Source of the DNA: CAYSLC01 sp964431545
Lineage (GTDB): Bacteria; Desulfobacterota; Desulfobacteria; Desulfobacterales; JAABSP01
Length of the DNA: 35,920 nt
Assembly: GCA_964431545.1 (NCBI GenBank)
Contig: CAYSLC010000027.1
Location: 1 to 35,920 of the forward strand
Direction: 5' to 3'
The notes below the pieces were generated by a model. The model did no database searches. It worked only from the letters and a program-made list of their open reading frames with translations, and was not told the origin of the DNA. The translations under genes and the position numbers were made by a program. Position 1 is the stretch's first letter; each line of letters starts with the position of its first letter. Of the stretch, positions 23,058-32,182 are shown in pieces.

Positions 23058-24983
23058 ATGGCCAATCGAAAAGAGACCCACGAATTCAAGACCGAAGTTC
23101 AGCAGATCCTCAATCTCATCGTCAATTCCCTCTACTCCAACCAGGAGATCTTCCTGCGGGAACTGATCTCCAATGCGTCGGACGCCATCGACCGCCTGCG
23201 GTTCCGGAGCCAGACCGAGCCGGAGATTCTGGGGGAGGAGAGCGCGTTCAAGATCAAGATCGTTCCCGACAAGGAGAAGGGGAGCCTATCGGTCTCGGAC
23301 AACGGCATCGGCATGACCTTCGAAGAGGTCCGGGAGAATATCGGCACCATCGCCAAGAGCGGCACCACGGCATTCCTGGCCGCCCTGGAGGAATCGAAGA
23401 AGCATGATCTGATCACTCCGGAACTCATCGGGCAGTTCGGCGTCGGCTTCTACAGCGCCTTCATCGTGGCGGAGAAGGTGACCGTCCTCACGCGGGCCGC
23501 CGGCTCCGAAACCGGCACCCGCTGGGAGTCGACGGGGGATGGCTCCTATGTCATCGAGGAGACGGACAAACCGACCCGGGGAACCACGGTGACCCTGACG
23601 CTGAAAAAGCAGGAGGATCAGGATTTCACCGAGGAATGGACCCTGCGAAACATCGTCAAGACACACTCCGACTTCGTCCGGTACCCCATCGTCATGGACG
23701 TGGAGAAGGACGAGCCGATCCCCGAGGAGGAGCGCCTCAAGGACAAGGACGGCAAACCCATGGGGCCCGAGACGCGGAAGGTGGTCCGGGAGGAAACCCT
23801 CAACTCCATGAAGGCGATCTGGGCACGCAACAAGAAGGAGGTCACCGACGAGGAGTACCAGGAGTTCTACAAGCACCTCAGCCACGACTGGAACGATCCC
23901 CTGGTTCACCTCCACCTCAAAATGGAGGGGGTCACCGAGTACAGCGCCCTGCTCTACATCCCGTCGAAACCGCCCTTCGATCTGTTCGACCGGGAGCGCC
24001 GCCACGGGATCCGACTCTTCTGCAAGCGGGTCTTCATCATGGACGACTGCAAGGAGCTGATGCCCGAATACCTCCGGTTCGTCAAGGGGGTGGTGGACGC
24101 CCCGGACCTCAACCTCAACGTGAGCCGGGAGATCCTCCAGCAGGACGCCCTGGTGCGAAACATCCGGAAAAACCTCGTCAAAAAGCTCCTCGACCTGATC
24201 GCCGGCCTGGAAAAGGAGAAGTTCGACACCTTCTACGATGCCTTCGGCCAGGTGCTCAAAGAGGGGATGCACACCGACTGGGAGAACCGGGACAAGCTCC
24301 AGGAGCTGATCCGGTACCGCACCACCAAGTCGGGAGAGACCCTAGTCTCCCTCAAAGACTACGTGGCCAACATGAAGGCGGACCAGGAGAACATCTACTA
24401 CATCACCGGAGAGAACATCTCCATGCTCATGAACAGCCCCCATCTGGAGACCCTCAAGGAGAAGGATTACGAAGTGCTGCTCATGTCCGACCCGGTGGAC
24501 GAGTGGGTGGTGCAGACCCTGACGGAATACCAGGGCAAGAAGCTGAAGAGCGCGGAGAAGGGCGATCTCGATTTGGAGAAGAAGGAGGCGGCGGACAAGG
24601 AGACGGAAGGGTACACCGCCCTGTTCGGATTCATCAAATCGAAACTCCAGGACAAGATCAAGGAGGTCAAGCCGTCCAGCAGGCTCCGGGAGTCCGTCGC
24701 CTGCCTTTCCGGAGATGCCTATGATCCCAGCGCCTACATGGAGAAGCTCCTGAAATCGGCCGGCGCCACACCGCCCGAAGTCAAGCGTGTGCTGGAACTC
24801 AATACCTCCCATCCCGTCATGGGCAAGATCAAATCGATCTTCGAACAGGACCGGGAGAATCCCGCCCTGAACGATTACAGCGAACTGCTCCTCGACCTGG
24901 CCGTGATCGGCGAGGGGGGAAAGATCGAAAACCCGTCCCGCTTCAACAAACTCGTCGGAAACCTGATGGCCGACGCCCTGTAG
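23058..24983 (+). CDS. htpG: Molecular chaperone HtpG (Hsp90)
   Basis: The product has 641 residues, close to E. coli HtpG (624). The GHKL ATPase domain is intact: ELISNASDAIDRLRF (catalytic Glu and Mg-binding Asn), SDNGIGMTFEEV, GTIAKSG and the lid/GxxGxG region GQFGVGFYSAF. The middle domain holds YIPSKPPFDLF and NLNVSREILQQD, and the C-terminal dimerisation domain follows. HtpG is a cytosolic ATP-dependent chaperone. The start ATG 23058 has GGGAGGAAACC directly upstream. It is flanked by a sigma-32-like promoter and a terminator, so it is probably monocistronic. Confidence 0.98.
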   Translation: MANRKETHEFKTEVQQILNLIVNSLYSNQEIFLRELISNASDAIDRLRFRSQTEPEILGEESAFKIKIVPDKEKGSLSVSDNGIGMTFEEVRENIGTIAKSGTTAFLAALEESKKHDLITPELIGQFGVGFYSAFIVAEKVTVLTRAAGSETGTRWESTGDGSYVIEETDKPTRGTTVTLTLKKQEDQDFTEEWTLRNIVKTHSDFVRYPIVMDVEKDEPIPEEERLKDKDGKPMGPETRKVVREETLNSMKAIWARNKKEVTDEEYQEFYKHLSHDWNDPLVHLHLKMEGVTEYSALLYIPSKPPFDLFDRERRHGIRLFCKRVFIMDDCKELMPEYLRFVKGVVDAPDLNLNVSREILQQDALVRNIRKNLVKKLLDLIAGLEKEKFDTFYDAFGQVLKEGMHTDWENRDKLQELIRYRTTKSGETLVSLKDYVANMKADQENIYYITGENISMLMNSPHLETLKEKDYEVLLMSDPVDEWVVQTLTEYQGKKLKSAEKGDLDLEKKEAADKETEGYTALFGFIKSKLQDKIKEVKPSSRLRESVACLSGDAYDPSAYMEKLLKSAGATPPEVKRVLELNTSHPVMGKIKSIFEQDRENPALNDYSELLLDLAVIGEGGKIENPSRFNKLVGNLMADAL

Positions 24984-24989
24984 ACCCCA

Positions 24990-25036
24990 CGGGGACCGGC
25001 CTCCCATCCGCCCGGAGCGGTCCCCGCTTTTCTCTT
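24990..25036 (+). terminator. Rho-independent terminator after htpG
   Basis: CGGGGACCG (24990-24998) pairs perfectly over nine bases with CGGTCCCCG (25018-25026). An inner CTCC/GGAG stem (25001-25004 with 25014-25017) extends it. The T-rich CTTTTCTCTT follows. It starts seven bases after the htpG stop. Confidence 0.75.
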
Positions 25037-25172
25037 CCCGGCACGCGGCCCCTTATTCCGGCATCGTCGCCCGTGAGCGCGATTGAGCGCGCCCTTTTTC
25101 TTGCAATCCCCCGGTTCCTGTGGTAGGTCTGCGACTCGATCGACCATCCGCAACCGAGCCACCTCCGGGGAC

Positions 25173-26927
25173 ATGAATAACCCGCCACAGGAAAAGAAGA
25201 CCCCAACCGGCCGCCCGCCTTTTCCATCCGAGCCCCGGGAGGATGTTCCGAACCTCGCGGACGACAAGAAACTCAACAGACTCCTCCAGACCCTCATCAC
25301 CGAGGTCCGGAGCTACGCGGAAGATCAGATCAGCCGCATCCAGAAGAGCGCCGAGATCGGCCGGGCCCTTTCCCTGGAGAGCGACCTCGACAGGCTCCTG
25401 GAGATGATCGTGGACGAGGCCAGGGCCATGACCCGGGCGGACGCCGGCACGCTCTACCTGGTGGATGAAGAAGGCCGGCACCTCTGCTTCAAAATCATCC
25501 AGAACGACACCATGAACACCCGAATCGGCGGGAGCGGCCGGTCGACCCTCGCCCTGGCCGACGTCCCCCTTTACAACGACGGAAAGCCGAACCACGCCAA
25601 TGTCTCCTCCTATTCCGCCCTGACCAGAAAGATCGTCAACATCCCCGATGTCTACCGGGCCGATGGATTCGACTTCACGGGGCCCAAGAAGTATGACGCC
25701 ACCACCGGATACCGATCCCGGTCGATGCTGGTCATTCCCTTGAAGAATCACCAGGAGAAGGTCATCGGCGTCCTCCAGCTCCTGAACGCCGTCCATCCGG
25801 AGACCGGGGAGATCGTCCCCTTTTCCAGGGAGTACGAAGAGCTGGTGGCCGCGCTGGCCTCCCAGGCGACGGTGGCCCTGACCAACTCCCGCCTGGTGAC
25901 CGACCTGAAGTCGGCCGTCCACACCATCCAGAAGCTCTTCGATGCCTTCATCAAGAGCATCGCGGCGGCCATCGACCAGAAATCCCCCTACACCGGGGGG
26001 CACATCCGCAGGGTCGTCACCTTGACCATGATGATCGCCGGCGCCGTCAACGACGCCCGGGAGGGACCCCTCAAGGAGGTCCGCTTCAGCCAGGAGGAGA
26101 TGGAGGAGCTGCGACTGGCCGCCTGGCTCCACGACCTCGGCAAGGTCACCACCCCGGAGTACATCATCGACAAGGGAAGCCGGCTGGAGGCGATCTTCGA
26201 TCGGATCGAACTCATCGAGACCCGATTCCAGTACATCGCCAAAACCATCGAAGCGCGGTACCTGCGTCGAAAAGTCGAAGCTCTCTCCAAGCGGACGGCC
26301 GGCGCCGCGCCCGATTTCAACGGGATGGACAAAAAACAAGAACAGGAACTGGCGGATCTGGACCGGGACCTGGAGCTGATTCGCGTCTGCAACTTTGCCC
26401 GTCACCCGCTGGGGGAAGCGGAGATCGAACGGCTGAAGGAGATCGGCCGGAAGCGGTATCCAGCCAACGGTGCCCGGCATCCCTTTCTGACCGAGGAGGA
26501 ACTGAAAAACCTGACCGTCCCGTCGGGCACGCTCACGGAGGAGGAGCGGCGGACCATCCAGAACCACGCCGCCATGACCTCTCAGATCCTGAGTCAGCTT
26601 CCGTTCCCCAATCATCTCGGAAGGGTCCCGGAGTTCGCCTCCAGCCATCATGAGAAGCTGGACGGATCCGGATACCCACTGGCGTTATCGGGCGAAGAGA
26701 TCCCCCTCCAGGCCCGCATCATGGCCATCGCGGACATTTTCGAAGCCCTGACGGCCAAGGACCGGCCCTACAAAACCCCCATGGCCTTGTCCCAGGCGGT
26801 GGGAATCCTCAATACCATGAAGGAGAAGGGACAGATCGACCCGGATGTCTATGAGGTATTCGTCCGAAACCGCGTCCACCATGAATATGCCCGAACCGAG
26901 CTGACCCTGGAACAGATGGACGGATAA
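25173..26927 (+). CDS. GAF domain HD-GYP cyclic-di-GMP phosphodiesterase with insertion
   Basis: The product has 584 residues. ATG 25173 is chosen; an upstream in-frame TTG at 25083 would add 30 residues. A short helical region (about 30-60) precedes a GAF domain (about 60-240, with ADAGTLYLVDEEG and SMLVIPLKNHQEKVIGVLQL). The HD-GYP domain follows: TGGHIRR (His277), the metal-binding pair His320-Asp321 in LHDLGKV, SHHEKLDGSGYP (about 491-502) and DIFEALTAKDRPYK. HD-GYP proteins hydrolyse cyclic di-GMP. About 120 extra, mostly helical and charged residues (about 335-455) lie between the HD pair and LTEEERRTIQNHA, where most family members have only a short loop. There is no membrane segment, so it is cytosolic, and no response-regulator receiver domain. 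The GAF domain presumably senses a small ligand. Confidence 0.92.
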   Translation: MNNPPQEKKTPTGRPPFPSEPREDVPNLADDKKLNRLLQTLITEVRSYAEDQISRIQKSAEIGRALSLESDLDRLLEMIVDEARAMTRADAGTLYLVDEEGRHLCFKIIQNDTMNTRIGGSGRSTLALADVPLYNDGKPNHANVSSYSALTRKIVNIPDVYRADGFDFTGPKKYDATTGYRSRSMLVIPLKNHQEKVIGVLQLLNAVHPETGEIVPFSREYEELVAALASQATVALTNSRLVTDLKSAVHTIQKLFDAFIKSIAAAIDQKSPYTGGHIRRVVTLTMMIAGAVNDAREGPLKEVRFSQEEMEELRLAAWLHDLGKVTTPEYIIDKGSRLEAIFDRIELIETRFQYIAKTIEARYLRRKVEALSKRTAGAAPDFNGMDKKQEQELADLDRDLELIRVCNFARHPLGEAEIERLKEIGRKRYPANGARHPFLTEEELKNLTVPSGTLTEEERRTIQNHAAMTSQILSQLPFPNHLGRVPEFASSHHEKLDGSGYPLALSGEEIPLQARIMAIADIFEALTAKDRPYKTPMALSQAVGILNTMKEKGQIDPDVYEVFVRNRVHHEYARTELTLEQMDG

Positions 26928-26936
26928 GTTTTTGTT

Positions 26937-26966
26937 TTGACACGCCGACCTTGGATCATTTATGCT
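26937..26966 (+). promoter_or_regulatory. Candidate sigma-70 promoter for the M48 protease gene
   Basis: A perfect TTGACA (26937-26942) is followed by an 18-base spacer and TATGCT (26961-26966). It begins ten bases after the stop of the HD-GYP gene and lies about 54 bases before the protease start, in an AT-rich gap. The M48, SPFH and zinc-ribbon genes could all be read from it. Confidence 0.5.
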
Positions 26967-27019
26967 TTTCTCATCACTACCCGCGGAATCCACCTGGGAA
27001 GAAAAAAAGGAGACCCACG

Positions 27020-27835
27020 ATGAGAAATCCCCGCCATTGGAAGCTTGCCGGCCTCGTCGGATCGATTCTGTTGCTCTTTGCCTGCAGCACCGTCCCCCTC
27101 ACCGAAAGAAGGCAGCTCAATATTATCCCCGCCTCCAATATGCTGGCGATGAGCTACCAGCAGTACGACGACTTCCTCTCCAAACACCGGGTGATCGAAA
27201 ATACGTCTCAATCCCGGATGGTACGGCGGGTGGGCCGCCGCATCCAAGGAGCCGTGGAGCGGTATTTCACCCGAAACGGCATGGCGGATGAACTGAAGAA
27301 CTACCAGTGGGAGTTCAACCTCGTGGAGGATGAGGCGGTCAATGCCTGGTGTATGCCCGGCGGGAAGGTGGTGATCTATACCGGTATCCTCCCCGTCACC
27401 CGGGGGGAGACCGGGCTGGCGGTGGTCATGGGCCATGAAGTGGCCCATGCGGTGGCGGAACACGCCAATGAGCGGATGAGCCAGGGACTGCTGGTCCAGA
27501 TGGGCGGAATCGCCCTCTCCCAGGCCCTGAAAAACTATCCGCAGCGGACCCAGCAGCTCTGGATGCAGGCCGTGGGCCTGGGCGCCCAGTTCGGGGTGAT
27601 CCTGCCTTACAGTCGACTCCATGAGAGCGAGGCGGATGAACTGGGCCTCATCTTCATGGCCATGGCCGGCTATGATCCCCGGGAGGCGGTGGACTTCTGG
27701 CGGCGCATGGCGGAAAAATCGGGCGGCAAGGCCCCGCCGGAATTTCTGAGCACGCACCCCTCCAGCAGGACCCGGATCGAAAAGATCAAGGCGGCCTTGC
27801 CCGGAGCGCTGAAATACTATAATAGAAACCAATGA
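27020..27835 (+). CDS. M48-family metalloprotease lipoprotein
   Basis: The product has 271 residues. ATG 27020 is chosen because AAAGGAG lies upstream. The signal segment ends in the lipobox LFAC (Cys22), so it is lipid-anchored in the envelope. The zinc site is intact: HEVAH (His139, Glu140, His143) plus the third ligand Glu204 in ESEADELG. PGGKVVIYTGIL and STHPSSRTRIEKI are also typical of the M48C group (E. coli LoiP/YcaL, BepA-related). These proteases degrade misassembled outer-membrane proteins. The 76 bases before the SPFH gene show no terminator, so co-transcription with the SPFH and zinc-ribbon genes is likely but not proven. Confidence 0.94.
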   Translation: MRNPRHWKLAGLVGSILLLFACSTVPLTERRQLNIIPASNMLAMSYQQYDDFLSKHRVIENTSQSRMVRRVGRRIQGAVERYFTRNGMADELKNYQWEFNLVEDEAVNAWCMPGGKVVIYTGILPVTRGETGLAVVMGHEVAHAVAEHANERMSQGLLVQMGGIALSQALKNYPQRTQQLWMQAVGLGAQFGVILPYSRLHESEADELGLIFMAMAGYDPREAVDFWRRMAEKSGGKAPPEFLSTHPSSRTRIEKIKAALPGALKYYNRNQ

Positions 27836-27911
27836 AGTCGTTTTAGACAGCGGCGAACCGCTTGGACGCCGAAGAAAATCGCATCAATCACAGGGGGAGG
27901 AGATAAAGATT

Positions 27912-29018
27912 ATGTTTCTTGAGATCCTCGAATGGTTCGACGAGTCGGGAAAGGAACTGGTCCACCGGATCCCGCAGGAGGGATCCGCCGACATCAAGTA
28001 CGGAGCCCAGCTCATCGTTCGGGAAAGCCAGGCCGGCATCTTTTTTTACAGAGGCAAGGCCGTGGGCGCCTTCGGACCCGGTTCCCACACGTTGAAGACG
28101 GCGAACATCCCGCTGCTCACCAAGATCGCCTCGCTGCCCTGGGGCTTCGAAAGCCCCTTGCGGGCGGAGGTCTATTTCGTCAACCTGAAGACCTTCCCGA
28201 ACCTCAAGTGGGGAACCCGTGATCCGGTCGCCTTCAAGGATTCGGAATTGGGCCTCATCCGCCTGCGGGCCTTCGGCGTCTTCAACATGCGGGTCTACCA
28301 GCCGGTTCTGTTCATCAACAATTTGGTGGGGACCCAGGGGGTCTTCTCCACCGAAGGGATCGAAGAGTATCTGAGCCGGGTGATCATCTCCCGGTTCAAC
28401 GATTACATGGGGGAATCGATCGATACCATCTTCAACCTGCCGGCCAAGTACGACGAACTTTCCGTGGGCCTGGCGGAACGACTCAAGGAGGATTTCCGCC
28501 ATTTCGGACTCGACCTCACCCAGCTCTATATCAATGCGATCACCCCGCCCCCCGAGGTTCAGCAGGCCATCGACGACCGAAGTCGAATGGGCGTCTTCGA
28601 TGATATGAACAAGCTGATGCAGATGAAGGCGGCCATGGCCATGGAAAAAGCATCGGAGGGAGACGGTTCCACCGGCATGGGGACGGGCCTCGGCGTGATG
28701 ATGCCGGCCATGTTCGCCCAATATTTCTCCGCAAAACAGAAGCCCGAGGCGGGCGAATCCCCCCCGGCCTCGGCGCCGTGCGCCGAGTGTAACAACCCCA
28801 TCCCCCCGGACGCCAAATTCTGTCCCCAGTGCGGTCACCAGCAGGTGGTTTTCAAACAGTGCGCCAACTGCAGGAAGAACATCACCCCCAACGCCAACTT
28901 CTGCCCTCGCTGCGGCCACCCCGCCGAGGAAAAACCGGAACCCAAATCCTGTTCCAAGTGCGGCGCGGAGAACATGCCGGACTCCCGTTTCTGCGACACC
29001 TGCGGGGAGCGGTTGTAA
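27912..29018 (+). CDS. SPFH-domain protein with three C-terminal zinc ribbons
   Basis: The product has 368 residues, starting at ATG 27912 with GGAGGAG upstream. Residues about 1-260 are an SPFH/band-7 domain of the YdjI or 'virion core protein-like' class, with QLIVRESQAGIFFYRGK, GPGSHTLKTANIPLL and PPPEVQQAIDDRSRM. There is no N-terminal transmembrane helix, unlike classical stomatins. A Met/Ala/Gly-rich linker (about 235-275) follows, then three ribbons, each with paired CxxC: residues 289-308, 316-335 and 346-368. SPFH proteins oligomerise on membranes and scaffold proteases or stress systems; in this subclass the function is not established. It is followed after nine bases by another zinc-ribbon protein. 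Confidence 0.92.
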   Translation: MFLEILEWFDESGKELVHRIPQEGSADIKYGAQLIVRESQAGIFFYRGKAVGAFGPGSHTLKTANIPLLTKIASLPWGFESPLRAEVYFVNLKTFPNLKWGTRDPVAFKDSELGLIRLRAFGVFNMRVYQPVLFINNLVGTQGVFSTEGIEEYLSRVIISRFNDYMGESIDTIFNLPAKYDELSVGLAERLKEDFRHFGLDLTQLYINAITPPPEVQQAIDDRSRMGVFDDMNKLMQMKAAMAMEKASEGDGSTGMGTGLGVMMPAMFAQYFSAKQKPEAGESPPASAPCAECNNPIPPDAKFCPQCGHQQVVFKQCANCRKNITPNANFCPRCGHPAEEKPEPKSCSKCGAENMPDSRFCDTCGERL

Positions 29019-29027
29019 CGGGTCGGC

Positions 29028-30254
29028 TTGAAATTCCGCGTCGAACAGCAGTGCCCCCAGTGCGGCGCCCCCGCCCGGCTGGAGGAGACGGACCGCCTCT
29101 TTTCGTGCGGCTTCTGCAGGGTCAAATCCTACCTCGTCAGCACGGGGATCTTCCGTTACTACCTCCCCGCACGGGAGGGGTCGGATCGGCCGCTTCTATA
29201 CTTCCCCTATTGGCGGCTTCGGGGGATGCTCTACTCCTGTTTCCCCCAGGAGGTGAAGCACCGGGTGGTGGATATCAGCCAACAGGCCCGGCCCTCCAGG
29301 ATCTTTCCCGTCTCCCTCGGCCTCCGAAGCCAGGCCCTGACCCTGAAATTTGTGACTCCCGAACTGGAACACCGTTTCGTGGAGCCCGGACGCTCGGTTT
29401 CGGCGGCCAAAGAGGAATTCGAGGATCGATTTATCGGAGAGAAAAAGGGGTCCGTCCTCCACCAGTCCCTCATCGGAGAGACCCTCAGCCTCATCTATGC
29501 GCCGTTCTATTGGGACGACGGCCTCCATGACGCAATCCTGGGGCGTCCCCTGGACGCCGACACTGGCGTTGAGGAACTGGAAGGCCTCGCCACCGAATCC
29601 CCGTCCTGGTCCATCCGGTTCATCCCCACCCTCTGCCCTCACTGCGGATGGGATATGGCCGGGGAGCGGGATACCCTGGCCCTCCACTGTGAAAACTGCG
29701 ATTCCCTCTGGCAAGCGGACCACCGGCGGCTGACCCGCCTTTCCGCCCTGACGCTTCCCGGAGGGGAGAACGGGACCCCCTACCTGCCCTTCTGGCGGAT
29801 CCGGGCGGACGTATCCGGGCTTCTCCTCGACTCTTACGCGGATTTCGCCCGGATCGCCAACCTTCCCGCCGTGATCCGGGAACGATGGGAATCGGAGGAC
29901 TTCTTCTTCTGGGTCCCGGCCTTCAGGGCCACGCCCCGGGCCTATTTGCACCTGGGAAGGGCTCTGACGACCGGCCAGCCCCGGAAAGAACCCGCTCCAA
30001 CGGTTCCCAAGTCGGGGCTCCATCCGGTGACCATATCGGTGTCGGAGGCGTCGGAGTGCCTGAAATTGCTCCTGTCGGGGTTCATGAAGATGCCGCCCAA
30101 AAAGTTCAAGACCCGGTTTCCCGGGATGCGGGTGAAGGCCAGGAAGTATCTGCTGGTCTACGTTCCCTTCGAGGAGGGGCATCATGAACTGATCAACCGG
30201 GAATATCGCTTGACGGTCAACCGGAACATGCTCGCCCTCACCGGCCGATCCTAG
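29028..30254 (+). CDS. Uncharacterised protein with two separated zinc ribbons
   Basis: The product has 408 residues and starts at TTG 29028, nine bases after the SPFH stop; the ribosome site is weak, so translation may be coupled. The first ribbon is at the N-terminus (Cys9, Cys12, Cys27, Cys30). A second (Cys203, Cys206, Cys221, Cys224) lies in the middle. Between and after them are two similar-looking blocks. The first contains LLYFPYWRLRGMLY near 61-75 and the second YLPFWRIRADVSGLL near 250, suggesting an internal duplication. There is no signal peptide or clear membrane helix. The C-terminus has YLLVYVPFEEGHHELIN. I do not recognise a named family. The tight linkage to the SPFH zinc-ribbon protein suggests it works with it. 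Confidence 0.85.
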   Translation: MKFRVEQQCPQCGAPARLEETDRLFSCGFCRVKSYLVSTGIFRYYLPAREGSDRPLLYFPYWRLRGMLYSCFPQEVKHRVVDISQQARPSRIFPVSLGLRSQALTLKFVTPELEHRFVEPGRSVSAAKEEFEDRFIGEKKGSVLHQSLIGETLSLIYAPFYWDDGLHDAILGRPLDADTGVEELEGLATESPSWSIRFIPTLCPHCGWDMAGERDTLALHCENCDSLWQADHRRLTRLSALTLPGGENGTPYLPFWRIRADVSGLLLDSYADFARIANLPAVIRERWESEDFFFWVPAFRATPRAYLHLGRALTTGQPRKEPAPTVPKSGLHPVTISVSEASECLKLLLSGFMKMPPKKFKTRFPGMRVKARKYLLVYVPFEEGHHELINREYRLTVNRNMLALTGRS

Positions 30255-30275
30255 TCGCCACCGAACCGGGTATCC

Positions 30276-31841
30276 ATGTCCGAAAACGCACGGGTCACCA
30301 GGGCCGCCGGGATTGTGGGTTCCGCCACGCTGCTCAGCCGGATCTTCGGGTTCCTGCGGGATATCCTGGTCGCCGGGGTTTTCGGAACAGGGATCGGCGC
30401 GGACGCCTTCTTCGTGGCGTTCAGAATTCCCAACCTGCTTAGACGGCTCTTTGCGGAAGGGTCCCTGAGCATCGCCTTTATCCCCGTCTTCACCGATCAT
30501 CTGGAGAACAAGGGCAGGGAGGAGGCCTTCGCCCTGGCCCGGTCGGCTCTGAAATCCCTTTCGCTGGTCCTGGTGGGGGTGACGCTCCTGGGCATCCTCT
30601 TCGCGCCCCGGATCATCCACGTCATCGCCCCCGGTTTCGCGGACGCCCCTGAAAAGCTGGCCCTCACCGTGGCCCTCACCCGGATCGTCTTTCCCTACAT
30701 CTTCTTCATCTGCCTGGTGGCGCTGTCCATGGGGATCTTAAATGTCCTGGGCCACTTCGCCGCCCCCGCCCTGGCCCCGGTCCTTCTCAACCTGGCGATG
30801 ATCCTGTCGGTGATCCTCCTCTCCCCCCATCTGTCCGAGCCGATCTTCGGTTTAGGGGTGGGCGTGTTCATCGGCGGAGCCCTCCAGCTCGCGCTGCAGG
30901 TGCCCTTCATGGTCCGAAAGGGGTTCCGGTTCTGGGAGAGGGGACCGCTTTTCCATCCGGGTCTGCTCAGGGTGTTGAGGCTCATGGGGCCGGCGGTCTT
31001 CGGAGCGGCGGTCTACCAGATCAACATCCTGGTGGGAACGCTGCTGGCCTCCCTGCTCCCCGGGGGCAGCGTCAGCTACCTCTACTACGCCGACCGGCTG
31101 GTCCAGTTCCCTTTGGGCATATTCGGCATCGCCATGGCCACGGCGGTCCTTCCGAGCCTCTCCCGGCAGGCCGCGAACCGAAACTTCGACGCCCTCCAGA
31201 ACACCTTCTCCCACGCCCTCAACCTGATCCTGTTCATCACCCTTCCGGCGATGGTCGGACTCATCGTCCTCCGGGAGCCCATCGTCGAGGTGCTCTTCCG
31301 CCGCGGTGCCTTCGACGCCCAATCGACCCGGCTGACCGCCGTCGCCCTCATGTACTACAGCGTGGGGCTCTGGGCCTTCTCGGCGGTCCGGGTGGTGGTC
31401 TCCACCTTCTACTCCCTGGAGGACACGGTTACGCCCGTGAGGACGGCGGTGATCTCCATCATCTTCAACATCCTGCTCAGCCTCGCCCTGATGGGGCCGC
31501 TCCGCCACGGGGGGCTGGCCCTGGCCACTTCCCTCTCCTCCATGATCAATCTCGGTCTGCTGACCCTGACCCTGAAACGACGCCTGGGCACCCTGAAGTG
31601 GCGTAAAATACTAGAATCGACTTGCAAATCCCTTTTATCATCTGCCATAATGGGAATTGCTGTCTGGCATTTGGCCCACTGGATGGCCCCGGAAGGGGTC
31701 AAAACCATCGATACGGCGGGTAGTCTGCTGATTTGCGTCCTTGCCGGATCGGCCGTCTACGGAATCCTGGCCGGGATTCTGAAGAGCAAGGAACTGGAGA
31801 CCCTGCTCGGCATCGTCCGCGGCAGATTCAAGAAGAGTTGA
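30276..31841 (+). CDS. murJ: Lipid II flippase MurJ (MviN)
   Basis: The product has 521 residues and about 14 membrane segments. It flips lipid II across the inner membrane for peptidoglycan synthesis. Family signatures are clear: AAGIVGSATLLSRIFGFLRD at the N-terminus, GADAFFVAFRIPNLLRRLFAEG near 48, and the YYADRLVQFPLGIFGIAMAT stretch near 270. The start is ATG 30276, 21 bases after the zinc-ribbon gene, with only a weak ribosome site. It shares one base with the ftsB start (TGATG). With ftsB it forms a cell-wall and division pair. Confidence 0.97.
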   Translation: MSENARVTRAAGIVGSATLLSRIFGFLRDILVAGVFGTGIGADAFFVAFRIPNLLRRLFAEGSLSIAFIPVFTDHLENKGREEAFALARSALKSLSLVLVGVTLLGILFAPRIIHVIAPGFADAPEKLALTVALTRIVFPYIFFICLVALSMGILNVLGHFAAPALAPVLLNLAMILSVILLSPHLSEPIFGLGVGVFIGGALQLALQVPFMVRKGFRFWERGPLFHPGLLRVLRLMGPAVFGAAVYQINILVGTLLASLLPGGSVSYLYYADRLVQFPLGIFGIAMATAVLPSLSRQAANRNFDALQNTFSHALNLILFITLPAMVGLIVLREPIVEVLFRRGAFDAQSTRLTAVALMYYSVGLWAFSAVRVVVSTFYSLEDTVTPVRTAVISIIFNILLSLALMGPLRHGGLALATSLSSMINLGLLTLTLKRRLGTLKWRKILESTCKSLLSSAIMGIAVWHLAHWMAPEGVKTIDTAGSLLICVLAGSAVYGILAGILKSKELETLLGIVRGRFKKS

Positions 31842-32137
31842 TGTCCAAACACCACATTCTGTTGTCCTTTGCCGTATTGACCCTTTTCTGCCTCCTGCTG
31901 CTCATCGTCTTCGGAGACAAGGGGCTGGCGGATCTGAACATGCTCAAAAAGGGCAGACAGGGACTGGTCGAAAAGAACCTCGCCCTGCGGCGGGAAAACC
32001 TCTCCCTCTACCGGTCCATCAAGCGATTGAAGAACGATCCCGCGTTCATCGAAAGTGTGGCCCGTCAGGAGCTGGGGGTCATCGGGGAGAACGAGATCAT
32101 TCTCAAGCCCGCCACCGGCTGGCGTCTGGAACAGTAG
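31841..32137 (+). CDS. ftsB: FtsB/DivIC-like septum formation initiator
   Basis: The product has 98 residues. One membrane segment (about residues 5-24) is followed by a heptad-type coiled coil (about 30-65, with LVEKNLALRRENLSLYRSI) and the conserved FIESVARQELGVIGENEII end. FtsB/DivIC works with FtsL and FtsQ in the divisome at mid-cell. The ATG at 31841 overlaps the murJ stop by one base, with AAGAAGAG upstream. The coupling to murJ fits a shared role in septal wall synthesis. Confidence 0.9.
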   Translation: MSKHHILLSFAVLTLFCLLLLIVFGDKGLADLNMLKKGRQGLVEKNLALRRENLSLYRSIKRLKNDPAFIESVARQELGVIGENEIILKPATGWRLEQ

Positions 32138-32182
32138 ACCGGAACCGAAGGCTCGAAGAAACTCCATCTGAAAGGCGACCCC

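Noticed and set aside
25090..25160. Possible promoter before the HD-GYP gene (TTGCAA with TAGGTC)
   Set aside because: Both boxes match poorly and the spacing fit alone is expected by chance.
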